Shown one piece after another: positions 1-9,779 of a DNA stretch of 34,678 nt (position 1 is its first letter; every line of letters starts with the position of its first letter). The notes under the pieces are model-generated. The model was not told where the DNA came from. It saw only the letters and a list, made by a program, of their open reading frames with translations, and ran no database searches. A program made the translations under genes and the position numbers. The stretch spans positions 1 to 34,678 of the forward strand of contig JBBBWG010001826.1 in assembly GCA_037176905.1 (NCBI GenBank). The letters are read 5' to 3'. Origin of the DNA: Azolla pinnata. Its lineage: Eukaryota > Streptophyta > Polypodiopsida > Salviniales > Salviniaceae.

Positions 1-934
1 AGAACCCTCTTAAAGCGTCTGAAGAAAGCAAACGCCTATTTCAGGAGTGGGACTAGAGATGGGCTCATACCAAAATAACTCCTCTCTACAACTATATAAA
101 CACCAGTAGTGTTAGGAGAGGAGATAGAGAGAAGGAGAGAGTGATTGCTTAAGAGAGATCATCATCGATATTAATACAATTATTCTCTCACCATTTATAT
201 TTATCTGTGTGTGTGTGTGTATCTCTGGAGTTCCTTCTCATCCACTGCATTGATCGATTACGGACGACACGTTTTACAACATATACAAGCCCAAGTTTAT
301 TACCTTTGTGTATAAAACACTTATTATAAAAAGAGATTTCACACTCTTGGTTGTTGGCTAGTCTATGGCCAATAAATAGAGGAAAGGGATGAGGCTGAGT
401 ATGACCTAACCGGAGTGAGCACGAATCTGGAGAGGGTGGTTCTACACAAAGTGGACACGAACGTAATTATTATGCGTGAAGTGAGCACAGGTCAAAGTTG
501 TTGAGCTCCAAGTCAAAATCGGACTTTGATGCCTTGTTCGTGAAGGATTGAGTTGTAACTATTTCGAAGCGGATTCGGCCAAAGTGTTTTGAATACGAGT
601 TCGATTACATTTTCGTTGTCTTTCTCGAAATTGTGCACGAAACATGGTCAAGAAGAGCAAAATCGTCAGAGTCGCAATTTAATCGTAGAATGCACCGAGT
701 AAAGTGAGAGGTGATACAATCTCTCTATAGATTGCAACAAAAACTAGTCATAACTCTCTGTTGGTTGCTCCAAATCGAGTGCTAGAAATTGCAACAGGTT
801 CGAGAAATCACAACGACGCTTCTGTCTCTCACAAAACACAAAGTTGCAATCGCCAAGCAAAAAGTTTCAACAAGTCAAAAACTTCATCAGAGCTATTCCA
901 AAACCATAACCATACCCAAGAGAACACAATCCGA
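1..934. other. Spacer; possible retroelement LTR/leader remnant at the left edge
   Basis: No convincing coding region. Bases 70-240 hold a TATA-like 'ctatataaac', a purine-rich GAGA stretch and a (GT)n run, followed by a leader-like region to about 650. This order resembles the end of a plant Copia LTR and its untranslated leader, but I see no primer-binding site, second LTR or gag sequence, so this is only a suggestion. The small open frames at 761-1019 overlap the telomere-like stretch and look random. Confidence 0.2.
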
Positions 935-1320
935 AAAAACCCTAGCCGTAATCTTGTCATCTAACCCTAAAAAAATATCTTTCTCAAAACCCCTAACACT
1001 AAATCCTCATAAACCCTAATCCTAGAATGCTCTCAAAAATCCTAACCCAAAAAATCGATATCTTTCTCAGAAAACCCTAACCCTAAATCCACAAAATCCA
1101 AACCCGAAACTAGGGGACCAATATAAAATTTCAAAAGCCCTAGAAGCCAAATTTCTGAAAACCCCTAACCGAATCCAATCCTAAAAACTCTAGGGAATCC
1201 CTAATTCTAAATCATGAATCTTAAACCGAGCCTCTTCAAAAAGTCTAATCTTGAACCTAGCCTCATAAACCGTAACATTAAGCCAAAACCGAGAGCCCCA
1301 AGCTTTCAAAGACCTTGACC
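935..1320. repeat. Degenerate telomere-like (CCCTAAA-related) stretch
   Basis: Many copies of 'aaccctaa', 'accctaaa' and one-base variants are spread over about 380 bp with AT-rich filler. The C-rich strand is the plus strand. It looks like an old, mutated interstitial telomeric tract rather than a chromosome end, because non-telomeric sequence continues on both sides. Confidence 0.7.
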
Positions 1321-1462
1321 TTGGTTACTTAATCGAACCCTGCATGTCATAATTGATGTAATCTTTCCCTTAGTGATATTCATCGAATCGCTTGTAATGT
1401 CTTCATTTTAATTGTAGGCATGTGATTTATATATACATGGCATGATATATCCTCAGATTAAT

Positions 1463-1893
1463 GGAAAAATTGACCAAAAAATGCCTCACAAACTTTATTA
1501 AATATATTTTAGCGCCTATTACAATTTGAAATCACAAATTAAGGTCTAGCTTCATCTCTCACTAAAAAATAACACCCGATCAATTCCCACTAATTGATTT
1601 TATTCCTTTCCCTTACTACTGCTAGTTCCTGATCGCATCTCGATAATCGATTCTATCCTTCTCTTACCGATCGCTTCCATCCATCTCTTCTAATGTTCAT
1701 TGCTTCTTAATCTTCCTACTGCTATTTATTAATCGATTCTCTTACAGTATTCGATTAACAGAAGTTAGTAATTCCAGTATCTGATTGATTTAGTGTTCAT
1801 AGACTGATGGGATGTTAATCAGCAATCTGTAGTTTTAGCATGTATTAAAATGTAATTAATAAATTTGTTGAGACGTTTTTTGGAAATTCTCCC
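1463..1893 (-). mobile_element. MITE copy A (about 430 bp, terminal inverted repeats)
   Basis: It begins 'ggaaaaattgaccaaaaaat' and ends '...ggaaattctccc'; the end read on the other strand is GGGAGAATTTCC, which mirrors the start, and both ends carry 'acgcc/gcgcc' and 'aaatgtaatt' type subterminal motifs. The interior matches copies B and C ('taacacccgatcaattcc', 'aatcgattct'). Its orientation is opposite to copy C. No coding capacity is seen. No clear target-site duplication could be identified by eye. Confidence 0.65.
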
Positions 1894-2112
1894 AAAACTG
1901 AAATTTCGATTTTGTATGATTTGAGATTGTTTACAAATTTACTAAACGCCAAGAAATGGAATTTTATGAAAAATTCTAGTGATACGTAGGTTTATTCATC
2001 ACAAACTTGTACAATCATTTACCAAACTTTAAACATATTTAACCCATGGTTAACGTAGCTGATGACAATATGCTAAACTACGTATTGCGAGTATTTATAA
2101 ATCTTTTATTGA

Positions 2113-2366
2113 AGGGCTTCTAAAATTATAAATCACATTTTAACGCCAACTAAACTAAAAAATACCAATACATAATGCCTGCTCTTACCTTCCACTAGAA
2201 ATTAACACCCGATTAATTCCGTTAGTATAACATGTCAATTGATCTTATTCCTAATCGCTTCCCACTGATTGATCCTAATCGATTCCCTCCCTATATTCTA
2301 TTAATAAAAGTTGGTGATTTTAGAATCTAATTAATTGATTAATACGATAACTTGGTGTTAATCAAG
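2113..2366 (-). mobile_element. MITE copy B (partial)
   Basis: A truncated relative of copies A and C. It starts near 'aattataaatcacatttta', continues with 'attaacacccgattaattcc', 'gttagtataaca' and 'cctaatcgattccctccc', and stops after 'acttggtgttaatc'. This corresponds to one half of the element in the same orientation as copy A. The other terminal inverted repeat is missing. Confidence 0.6.
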
Positions 2367-2557
2367 CCAAACCGTGTCAGACATTGGTGGTATAGATTCT
2401 CTACCGTGTCAGCTTGTTTCGCCTTGATCTCTTCCCTGGCATTTGGCAAGCAATTCGAACGCCTCCAAAAATCGCATCTGGCAAGCCATTGATCTGCACC
2501 TTGATCTCGTCGTGTTCCCTCTTCGCCCTGCATCGATCCTTGTTCTCGGTCGGGTCG

Positions 2558-2745
2558 GCCTTGGAAAGATTCGATCAATTGGACTATCTCTGGCAAGGGG
2601 ATTTTTATCGATCGAGTCGATCGGATTGTTAGCAAAAGGAAAGATTCGATAGATTGGACCAGCTCTGGGAAGGGGATTTATCGATCGATCAATCGATTGA
2701 CCCATCCGATCGTTAGCAAACGAGAGATTCGATCGATTTGGACGG
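2558..2745. repeat. Approximate 90-bp tandem repeat, about 2 units
   Basis: The stretch 'gaaagattcgat...ggact...ggggattt...atcgatcg...gttagcaaa' occurs at about 2560-2640 and again at 2639-2724, with a third start at about 2725. It creates overlapping open frames on both strands that carry no recognisable domain. Confidence 0.55.
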
Positions 2746-2889
2746 GGATTCGGAGGGAAGCGAAATATGCACAGATTTCTCGGTGTTACCTGGAAGGGCC
2801 GATGATGGTGGCTGGAATCGCGATTTCTCCTTCATCCTCCTCCTCACTGCCCCTCACAGATACAGATGCAGATTCTGCAGCAGAGTTCC

Positions 2890-2965
2890 CTTCTTCTTTT
2901 TCATCATCATCATCATCATCATCATCTTCTTCTTCTTCTTCTTCTTCTTCTTCTTCTTCATCCTC
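2890..2965. repeat. TTC/ATC microsatellite
   Basis: A (TTC)n run with an internal (ATC)n block. It is read as poly-Ser, poly-Phe or poly-Leu in the three plus frames and poly-Lys/Met on the minus strand, so the open frames over it are not evidence of a gene. Confidence 0.9.
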
Positions 2966-3030
2966 ATCATCATCCCTGCAGATGGGGACATATCACCCAC
3001 TCGAGGTCCTCCTGTTGCTGTATGGAGTAG

Positions 3031-3156
3031 CTGCTTGCTGGCAACAGGGAGGATTTGGGAGCTGTGGAGGAAGTAGGGCTGGATATGGCGTTCCTGAAGG
3101 ATCTCCCAACTGTTGCTGGAATTCTTACTCATTGGGATGCTGCTGTTGCGAAACCC
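3031..3156 (+). CDS. Possible isolated terminal exon, unrecognised
   Basis: Directly after a 'gtag' that could be a splice acceptor (3027-3030, preceded by a CT-rich stretch), a frame opens with coding-like composition: Leu-Leu-Ala-Gly-Asn, then VEEVGLDMAFLKDLPTVAG and a few more residues, about 41 codons in all. It ends at a TAA that lies inside a telomere-like 'aaaccctaaacc'. No upstream exon could be joined with confidence because the 5' side is a microsatellite. It may be a gene remnant or a chance frame; I recognise no family. Confidence 0.2.
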
Positions 3157-3254
3157 TAAACCAAGCTGTAAAACCCTAAACCCTAAAGCCAGATGCTCCC
3201 GATGCTGCTGCTGCTGCTGCTACAACGGTCCTATAGCTCGCCTCCTGATTCCAG

Positions 3255-3960
3255 TTTCTTCTTCTTCTTCTTCTTCTTCTTCTTCTTCTTCCAGTTTCTT
3301 CTGCTTCTTCTTCTTTTGCTTCTTTAGCTTCTTTAGCTTCTTTTGCTGCTGCTTCTTCTTCTTCTTCTTCTTCCAGTTTCTTCTGCTTCTTCTTCTACTT
3401 CTTCTTCTTCTTCTTCTTCTTCTTGTTCTTCTTCTGCTTCTGCTTCTGCTTCTGCTTCTTCTTCTTATTTCTTTTGCTTCTTCTTCTTCTTTCTTTTGCT
3501 TCTTTAGCTTCTTTTGCTTCTTTTGCTGCTGCTTCTTCTTCTTTTGCTTCTTTAGCTTCTTTTGCTGCTGCTTCTACTTCTTTTGCTTCTTTAGCTTCTT
3601 TTGCTTCTTCTTCTTCTTCTTCTTCTTCTTCTTCTTCTTCTTCTTCTTCTTCTTCCAGTTTCTTCTGCTTCTTTTGCGCTTCTTTTGCTGCTTCTTCTTC
3701 TTCTTCTTCTTCTTCTTCTTCTTCTTCTTCCAGTTTCTTCTGATTCTTCTTCTTTTGCTTCTTTTGCTGCTGCTGTTGCTTCTTCTTCTTCTTCTTCTTC
3801 TTCTTCTTCTTCTTCTTCTTCGTTTGCTGTTACTGCTGCTTCTTCTTCTGCTGCTGCTCCTGCTGCTGCTGCTTCTTCTTCTTCTTTTGCTGCTGATGCT
3901 GTTGCTGCTTCTTCTTCTGTTGCTGCTGTTGCTGCTTCTTCTTCTGCTGCTGCTGCTGCG
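3255..3960. repeat. Long TTC/CTG/TTG compound microsatellite (polypyrimidine tract)
   Basis: About 700 bp are almost wholly (TTC)n mixed with TGC, TTG and CTG triplets, with short repeating modules such as 'ttcttttgcttctttagctt'. The pyrimidine-rich strand is plus. A (GAA)n run follows at 4037-4064, so the two can pair as an inverted repeat. Frames through it give homopolymeric Ser, Phe, Leu or Lys and should not be annotated as proteins. Confidence 0.95.
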
Positions 3961-4064
3961 TCCGATTGTGCTGATAAGAGCCTCTGCAGAGAGCAAAGAT
4001 CTGACAGAAGAACAAGCTCTTGAAGAAAAACAGAGTGAAGAAGAAGAAGAAGAAGAAGAAGAGG

Positions 4065-5262
4065 TTCACAAACAGAGATATGTCTATTTGAGAAGCAAGA
4101 GCTCTCTGTTGTTTTTTTTGTTTTTCCCTCATTATGATTCTATGCAACAAAAATGTGCAAATCAATTGTGTCACAGAGTACTTCTTCCTGTTGATTCTTG
4201 AGAGCTCTGTGTATGTTGCGCGGTGGCTTCCAGTTTTTCGGTGTGTTTGATTTTTCTTCTCGTATTTTCGCAGCTCCCAACTGCAGCACGGAAACAATCG
4301 AATCTTTCGAGATCTCGATCGTCGAAATGCTACTGCTTGACATGATGATGCGATTCGCTGTTCACAGAACAACAAAGGGCCGTTCGTTTCCTGAATCGAT
4401 CGGTCTTTTGAAAGATGGTGTGTGTTTGGAGGCCGTCGGTAGATTTGATCTGTGCTAGATGGACCTTTCTACCGGTAAATTTTCCTACAGAACCAGCCGA
4501 TAAGATGTCTGCAAGTGTTTTATCCACATGGCCACAATGATTCGCGGCCAAAAAACATCCATTCTGGGCATAGCATACACATAGGGGGTACATGTCGGAA
4601 ATTCGAAATGCGAATTGCGTCAGGAATCAGGGCGTCTAAGAGAGGATCTAGGAGGATTAGGACTTTTTAAGAGCATTCGGGATTAGGATTTTTCTGAGCA
4701 TGATGTATCTAGCACCATGCGGAGTCTCGATGAGCTAGACATTCTTTTTTTCCTGTAAAAACCCTTCATCAAACTCGTATCGTGTAAATATTCGCCTTCA
4801 AGTCGAATCTGAAGCAGACATTCTCTGCTAGATGAATCCAAATGACCAGTCAAGGTGGTCAACCTCGTCATGGCCTTCTGCTCTTCTAAAATTAGCGATG
4901 TTGGTTAATGCTCATGCCAAAACCGCATCGATCGTGCATCTCGAGGTTGGCTGACGTATGCAAAACCGTGTCTTTCTGAAAGGCTGAGTTCTTGTCATAA
5001 AACTTCTAGTTTTCGCACAGCCTTTGCTGAACCAATATCAGTTGGGGGAGCTAGCGGGCGCCCCATCCGATGATTGCTCATCAACCAGAGCATCGGATCA
5101 TCCGATGATCGCCTTTCGACGATATCGTTAGAATCATGATTATGATAGTAATCTTGGTTATAATTATTTGGGACGATTTGTTGCCGCCCAACAGAAAATG
5201 TCAAAAAGGGAGCAAGTCCCTGCTAATGTTTTATTGTGTTGTTTTGATTTCAGTTTTTAATC
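4065..5262. other. Spacer without a recognisable gene
   Basis: Mixed-composition sequence. Short open frames on both strands (none over about 90 codons) show no family motif. A near-perfect palindrome 'atcggatcatccgat' sits at about 5093-5107, and a related 'catccgatgat' lies just upstream at about 5064. I see nothing else definable here. Confidence 0.5.
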
Positions 5263-5697
5263 GGGAAAATTACCACGAAAAACGCCTAACAAGATATTAA
5301 ATTATATTTTAACGCCTAGTAAACAAATTAACGTCTAGTAATTAAAAATCAATGCGTGATTAATATAGATTAACACCAAATCAATTAATTGTGAGCTCAA
5401 TCAACATAAAATCAACTAATTGATAAACACTCGGTCGATCGATTAGCACCAAATTATCGCATTAACCAATTACTTCGATCCTAAGACTACCGGCTTTTTG
5501 TTAATCGAATCTAGTAAGGGAATCGATCGGGATCGATAAGCGAGAAGCGATGTAGCAATAGAAATCGATTAGTGTTATGCTAACGGAACAGATTGGGTGT
5601 TAATTTTTTAGTGAAAGGGAAGAATACATTGGGCTGATTTGTGCGGTAAAATGTAATTTATAATTTTGTTGGGCGTTGTTCTTCCGACAATTCTCCC
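5263..5697 (+). mobile_element. MITE copy C (435 bp), immediately upstream of the UGT gene
   Basis: The left end 'gggaaaattacc' and right end '...ccgacaattctccc' are inverted repeats of each other, extending about 50 bp inward ('acgcctaacaagatattaaa' against the mirrored 'acgcccaacaaaattataaa'). The interior is AT-rich with 'taacaccaaatcaattaatt' on the left and 'gattgggtgttaatttttt' on the right. It has no coding capacity. Flanks 'tttttaatc' and 'ttttttatt' might be a decayed 9-bp target duplication, which would suit a Mutator-like parent, but this is weak. Confidence 0.75.
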
Positions 5698-5765
5698 TTT
5701 TTTATTTATTGGAAAACTTTGTTTTTTTTCCCCCTTTGTCTAAAGAGACCCAGCTTGTCCTTTCA

Positions 5766-5773
5766 TTATATAG
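5766..5773 (+). promoter_or_regulatory. Probable TATA box of the UGT gene
   Basis: 'attatatag' lies about 95 bp before the predicted start codon at 5866, in otherwise mixed sequence, and about 70 bp after the end of MITE copy C. The spacing suits a plant TATA box followed by a short leader. Transcript ends are not visible from sequence. Confidence 0.45.
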
Positions 5774-5865
5774 AAGGGCCAGACAGATCTGTTCTGCATA
5801 GAGTGTCATTGGGGGAGGGGAGGTGGGCATAGCCCAAGCAGCAGCAACAAGAAGAAGCAGGAGGC

Positions 5866-7858
5866 ATGGAGATCATCAGCCAATCTCCAGATTTAGGTGA
5901 AGAAGAAGAAGAAGAAGAAGAAGAAGAAAAAGAAAAAGATGGAGATGGTGGTGGTGATGGTGATGGAGATGGTGATGGTGATGGTGATGGTGATGGTGAT
6001 GGTGATGGTGATGGAGATGGAGATGGTTATGGTTATGGTGATGGTGGTGGAGGTGGACATGGTGATGGACATGGACATGGACATGGTGATGGACATGGAC
6101 ATGGTGATGGAGGTGGAGATGGAGATGGAGTTGGTGATGGTGATGGTGGTGGACATGGACATGAACATGGAGATGGTGATGGAGATGGAGATGGTGATGG
6201 TGATGGAGGTGGTGATAGACATGGACATGGTGATGGACATGGACATGGAGATGGTGATGGTGGTGGAGGTGGAGATGGAGATAGAGATGGTGATGGTGAT
6301 GGACATGGACATGGACATGGACAAGGACATGGTGATGGTGATGGAGGTGGAGATGGAGATGGAGATGGTGATGGTGATGGACATGGTGATGGTGGTGGTG
6401 ATGGTGATGGTGATGGTGATGGTGGTGGTGGTGGTGGTGATGTGTTGGTTGTGGTTGTGTGCCCATACCCTGCCATGGGGCACATCAAGCCCATGCTGGA
6501 GCTGGCGCGGCGGCTATCATCGTTATCATCGCCATCGCCATCACCATCATCGCCATCGCGGCCATTGCCATCATTGGCATCATCAGCATCAGCATCAGCA
6601 TCAGCAACAACATCAGCAACAACATCAGCATCAGCAACAACATCATCGAGCTCCATCGCCGCCGCTATCGATGCCGGCATGATGCGGGTGCAGGCGAAGG
6701 TGGTGTGCACCGAATTCTACTGCGAGCGCATCCGTGAGCTGCTCCGGCCGCGAATGGGCGAGGAATCGGGCAGCAGTGGATCAGTGGAGGTGCTGGGGAT
6801 TCCCGACGGATTGCCCGCGGGATTCGACCGGAGCGCGCCCTCGGTGGCGCTCTCTGAGGCCGTGGCCGGGCTCGGGGACGCGTTCGAGCGCCTCCTGCTT
6901 CGCCTGATTCCTCCTCCCGTTCGCTCGCTCGTCGTCTATGACGGCTTCCTGACCTGGGCCCATCGGGCCGCGGCCAGGCTCCGTGTCCCCCGCATCTTCT
7001 TCTGGACGCAGTCCGCCGCCACGCTCGCCGCCTTCCTGAACCTCCGCCGCCTGCGCGATGCCGGCATCGATCCCTTCCGAGGTAACTGCAAAACCCATCA
7101 CCTACTAGAATCGCCTTTTCGCTCGCAATCTGCTGACGATGAGCAGCAGCCGAGAGAGGATTGGAGAGTTTATAGATTGCTTGGAGAGATAAAAAGATAG
7201 TTTGGATAGACACATAAAGTTAGTCCCCCTTTATATAGATTCAAACTTACAGGGCTCCTTGACTACTTAGGTGCGTTCACACCTGTCAAATAATCTATAT
7301 AGGTTTGTCTCAATCCTAAGATAATCGGTTTCTCACTTATCTTACCCTTAAAAAAACATTCAAATTGGCCTTACAAATTGGGTTCTGTGAGTATACCCTT
7401 AAAAACCATTCAACTTAGCCTTACAAATTAGTTTTTAAGGTTATACCCACAACACACCCATACACACACATAGTCTCGCTCTTGATTTGTGATTAATCAC
7501 TCGAGTTGCGAGGCGATCGCTCGATCACACGTTTGCTTGTGTGTGCAGATCAAATCGGAGAAGCGGAGCTGGAGACGACCGCGATCGACTTCGATATCCC
7601 GGGCCTGCCCGCCGGCATGCCGTCGACGGCGCTCCCGTTCTGGCTGCTGAGCGACTCGGACGGGCGCGACCGCCGCTTCCTGCTGCGCCGCAACCTTGCG
7701 GAGCAGCTCCAGCAGTGGAAGGGCGTGTCGGGGGCGCTGATCCACACGCTGGAGAGCCTGGAGGAGTCGTCGAGCGTGGCCGCCGCACTTTTTCCAGCCA
7801 TAGCCGAAGCGGTTGCGATGGGATCAGGAGAGGATCAGGATAGCAGTAGTAGTCAAAT

Positions 7859-7929
<71 letters not shown>

Positions 7930-8829
7930 TGGAGGGGATGATCCCCATCCACACTATCGGCCCCTTGCTCCACAAAGTAGAGGCAGAGGCAGACGCAAAA
8001 GCAAAAGCAGAAGCAGAGGCAGAAGCAGAGGCAGTAGCAGAAGCAGAAGTAAAGGCGGAAATAGAGGCAGATGCAGAAGAAGGGGAGAAGCAGCTGATGG
8101 AATGGCTCGATCGCCAAGCCGAGGCCTCAGTGCTATACATCTCAATGGGGAGCGTGGTGAGGTGGGCGGAGGCAGAGGCCTTGGAGGTGGCGAGGGCGCT
8201 TGTCGCAAGGAAGCAGGCGTTTGTGTGGGTGATGAGGCCATGGCCATGGCCCGGGGAAATTGGCACAGAAGCTCGCGTCGCGGAAGGGCTCGCCACCTTG
8301 GGCCGCCTCGTGCGTTGGGCTCCACAGGTACTATAAGAATCAGGATTTAAGGTACTTAAAAGACAATGAAAAGGCAAGATCAAACAACGAGAGTAATTGC
8401 CTCGGTAATGCGAAAAAAACAAAACCACACTCCAGAACTGACAGTGAACTGTGAGCATAGGTGCCCGTGCTGGCGCATGCGGCGGTCGGCGGCTTCCTGA
8501 GCCACGCCGGCTGGAACTCGACGGTGGAGGCGGTGAGCTACGGAGTGCCCATCCTCGCATGCCCGCGCTTCATTGATCAGCTCACCAACGCGTGGTTCAT
8601 CGCCAATGTCTGGAAAGTCGGGCTCTGCATCGACTCGCTGCAGATCAACAGCGCCCACGATATCCAGCGCCTCCTCTCCCTGCTCATGGATGATGGCCCC
8701 ACGCGCCGTGCCTTCTGCTCCGAGCTCGCTCGACATGCCGCCTTCGCTCGCCACCAGTCGTTGTGTAGCTCCTCGAGGACCAAGCTCCGCGCCTTCCTCG
8801 CTCAAGTCCTCGCCAGAAACCAACCTTGA
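5866..8829 (+). CDS. UDP-glycosyltransferase (family 1, PSPG type), three exons
   Basis: Transfers a sugar from a UDP-sugar to a small acceptor, presumably in the cytosol; the acceptor is unknown. Model: exons 5866-7081, 7549-8327 and 8461-8829, 787 residues against about 450-500 for the family. The excess is low-complexity sequence: Glu/Lys then Asp/Gly/His repeats at about 10-191, Ser/Pro/Ala at about 222-265, poly-Ser at about 505-535 and Ala/Glu/Lys at about 550-585. The catalytic His is in [10 protein letters not shown] (H206) and the paired Asp in VVYDGFLTW (D359). The PSPG box spans residues 662-705, starts WAPQ, is the usual 44 residues long and ends in DQ; a final Gln is commonly linked to UDP-glucose. 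Its usual HCGWNS reads HAGWNS. An intron splits the box after WAPQ. The start at 5866 has a good context (ggcATGG), but a start inside or after the repeat cannot be excluded. Family call is firm. Confidence 0.85.
5944..6438 (+). repeat. Coding (GGTGAT/GGACAT)n microsatellite in UGT exon 1
   Basis: About 495 bp of GGT, GAT, GGA and CAT triplets encode alternating Gly with Asp or His. All frames through it are open on both strands because the period is a multiple of three. The frame used by the UGT gives Asp-Gly and His-Gly dipeptides, and an (GAA)n run at 5898-5930 precedes it. Confidence 0.9.
7841..8080 (+). repeat. Coding (AGT)n and (GCAGAR)n microsatellites in UGT exon 2
   Basis: A run of AGT at 7842-7927 encodes poly-Ser. 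After a short unique segment ([12 protein letters not shown], a typical UGT interdomain motif) a GCAGAG/GCAAAA hexamer array at about 7979-8080 encodes Ala alternating with Glu or Lys. The conserved family sequence resumes in frame on both sides. Confidence 0.9.
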
Positions 8830-8906
8830 GAGCAGAGTCTACAGTGTCGCCTTCCTCGCTCAAGTCCTCACTAGAAACCAACCTTGAGAGTAGAGTCTGC
8901 AATGTC
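8791..8906 (+). repeat. 58-bp direct repeat spanning the UGT stop codon
   Basis: 8791-8848 and 8849-8906 are near-identical copies of the end of the UGT coding region including its stop ('...gaaaccaaccttgagag'). The first copy ends the reading frame at 8829; the second is in the 3' untranslated region. It is a recent local duplication with a few differences (cgcc/cact, gcag/gtag). Confidence 0.85.
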
Positions 8907-9779
8907 AGGTTTGCGGACTGCGTAAAATGTAAAAACCTAGACGATAAACTTGGTCGTGTGTGTGTGTCTGTGTCTATGTCTGTGGAGTGGGCCCCCGGAA
9001 TCTTTGCAGCTTTTTTTGTGCCTTGCTCTTTTTTGTTTGGGGGCACTTCAGACTTGCCACGCACGCATATCCTGCCTGTTACGTATCGATGATAAGCCAG
9101 CTTCGTATTGGTTGCCCCTTGTTCTGTGTTGTATCCTTCAGGCTGCGCCGACCTCAGGAGTGGAAGGAGATGATGCATATGGGTACCATTCATGGGTAGC
9201 TTACATATAGGCAATGTGTTCTCCAAAGTGGATTTTCCCGTTGGATAACAATATTTTACTTGCAAGGGACTGCTGGTTGACATAACTTGTTCTACCTCTA
9301 AATTTTTTATGATTTGTAGTAGCTTATACTACAATATGCTTTTCAAATGGCTAGGTTCAAGCAAAGATTCAACTTTATATGAAACTAAAATCAGTTGAGC
9401 ACAAGTTGTAGTTGCTTAGGTTGGATCAATTTGTAAAGTGCACCCTATTAATACTAGTACGAATCGTTTTATAGAAAAAAAAGATGACAATCCTTTACAT
9501 TAGAACCCTAAACCCTTACATTAGAATCATACTTTTGCAAGCTACAAACACAATCGTGAATGTTTCGAGAATTTGAGATTGATAAATCAACAAAAGAATG
9601 TTTAATACCAAAAGAACTGTAAATTTAAGTAGACATGAATAAAAAAAACAGGGAGACAGCAGACACTCTAATGTTACAACGGGCTTCACATGCATTCTCT
9701 CCAACGAATGGAGGTCAAATGGTTCATCTACACTTACGAGCCAAGCAACAAGAAACAATGGAAAGAGAATAACTAGATT
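8907..9779. other. UGT 3' region and spacer
   Basis: It includes the likely UGT 3' untranslated region with a (GT)n run at about 8956-8972, then AT-rich spacer with one short telomere-like 'aaccctaaaccctta' near 9504. No gene is seen; the open frames here are under 100 codons and lack motifs. Confidence 0.45.

Noticed and set aside
3113-4201. Open frame of 362 codons on the plus strand
   Set aside because: It is made of TTC/CTG repeats read as Ser, Phe and Leu; frames on both strands are equally open, so openness carries no information.
5876-6710. Long minus-strand and alternative-frame open frames rich in His, Thr/Ile or Pro/Ser
   Set aside because: They are shadows of the GGTGAT repeat within the UGT exon; only the frame that continues into the UGT core is supported.
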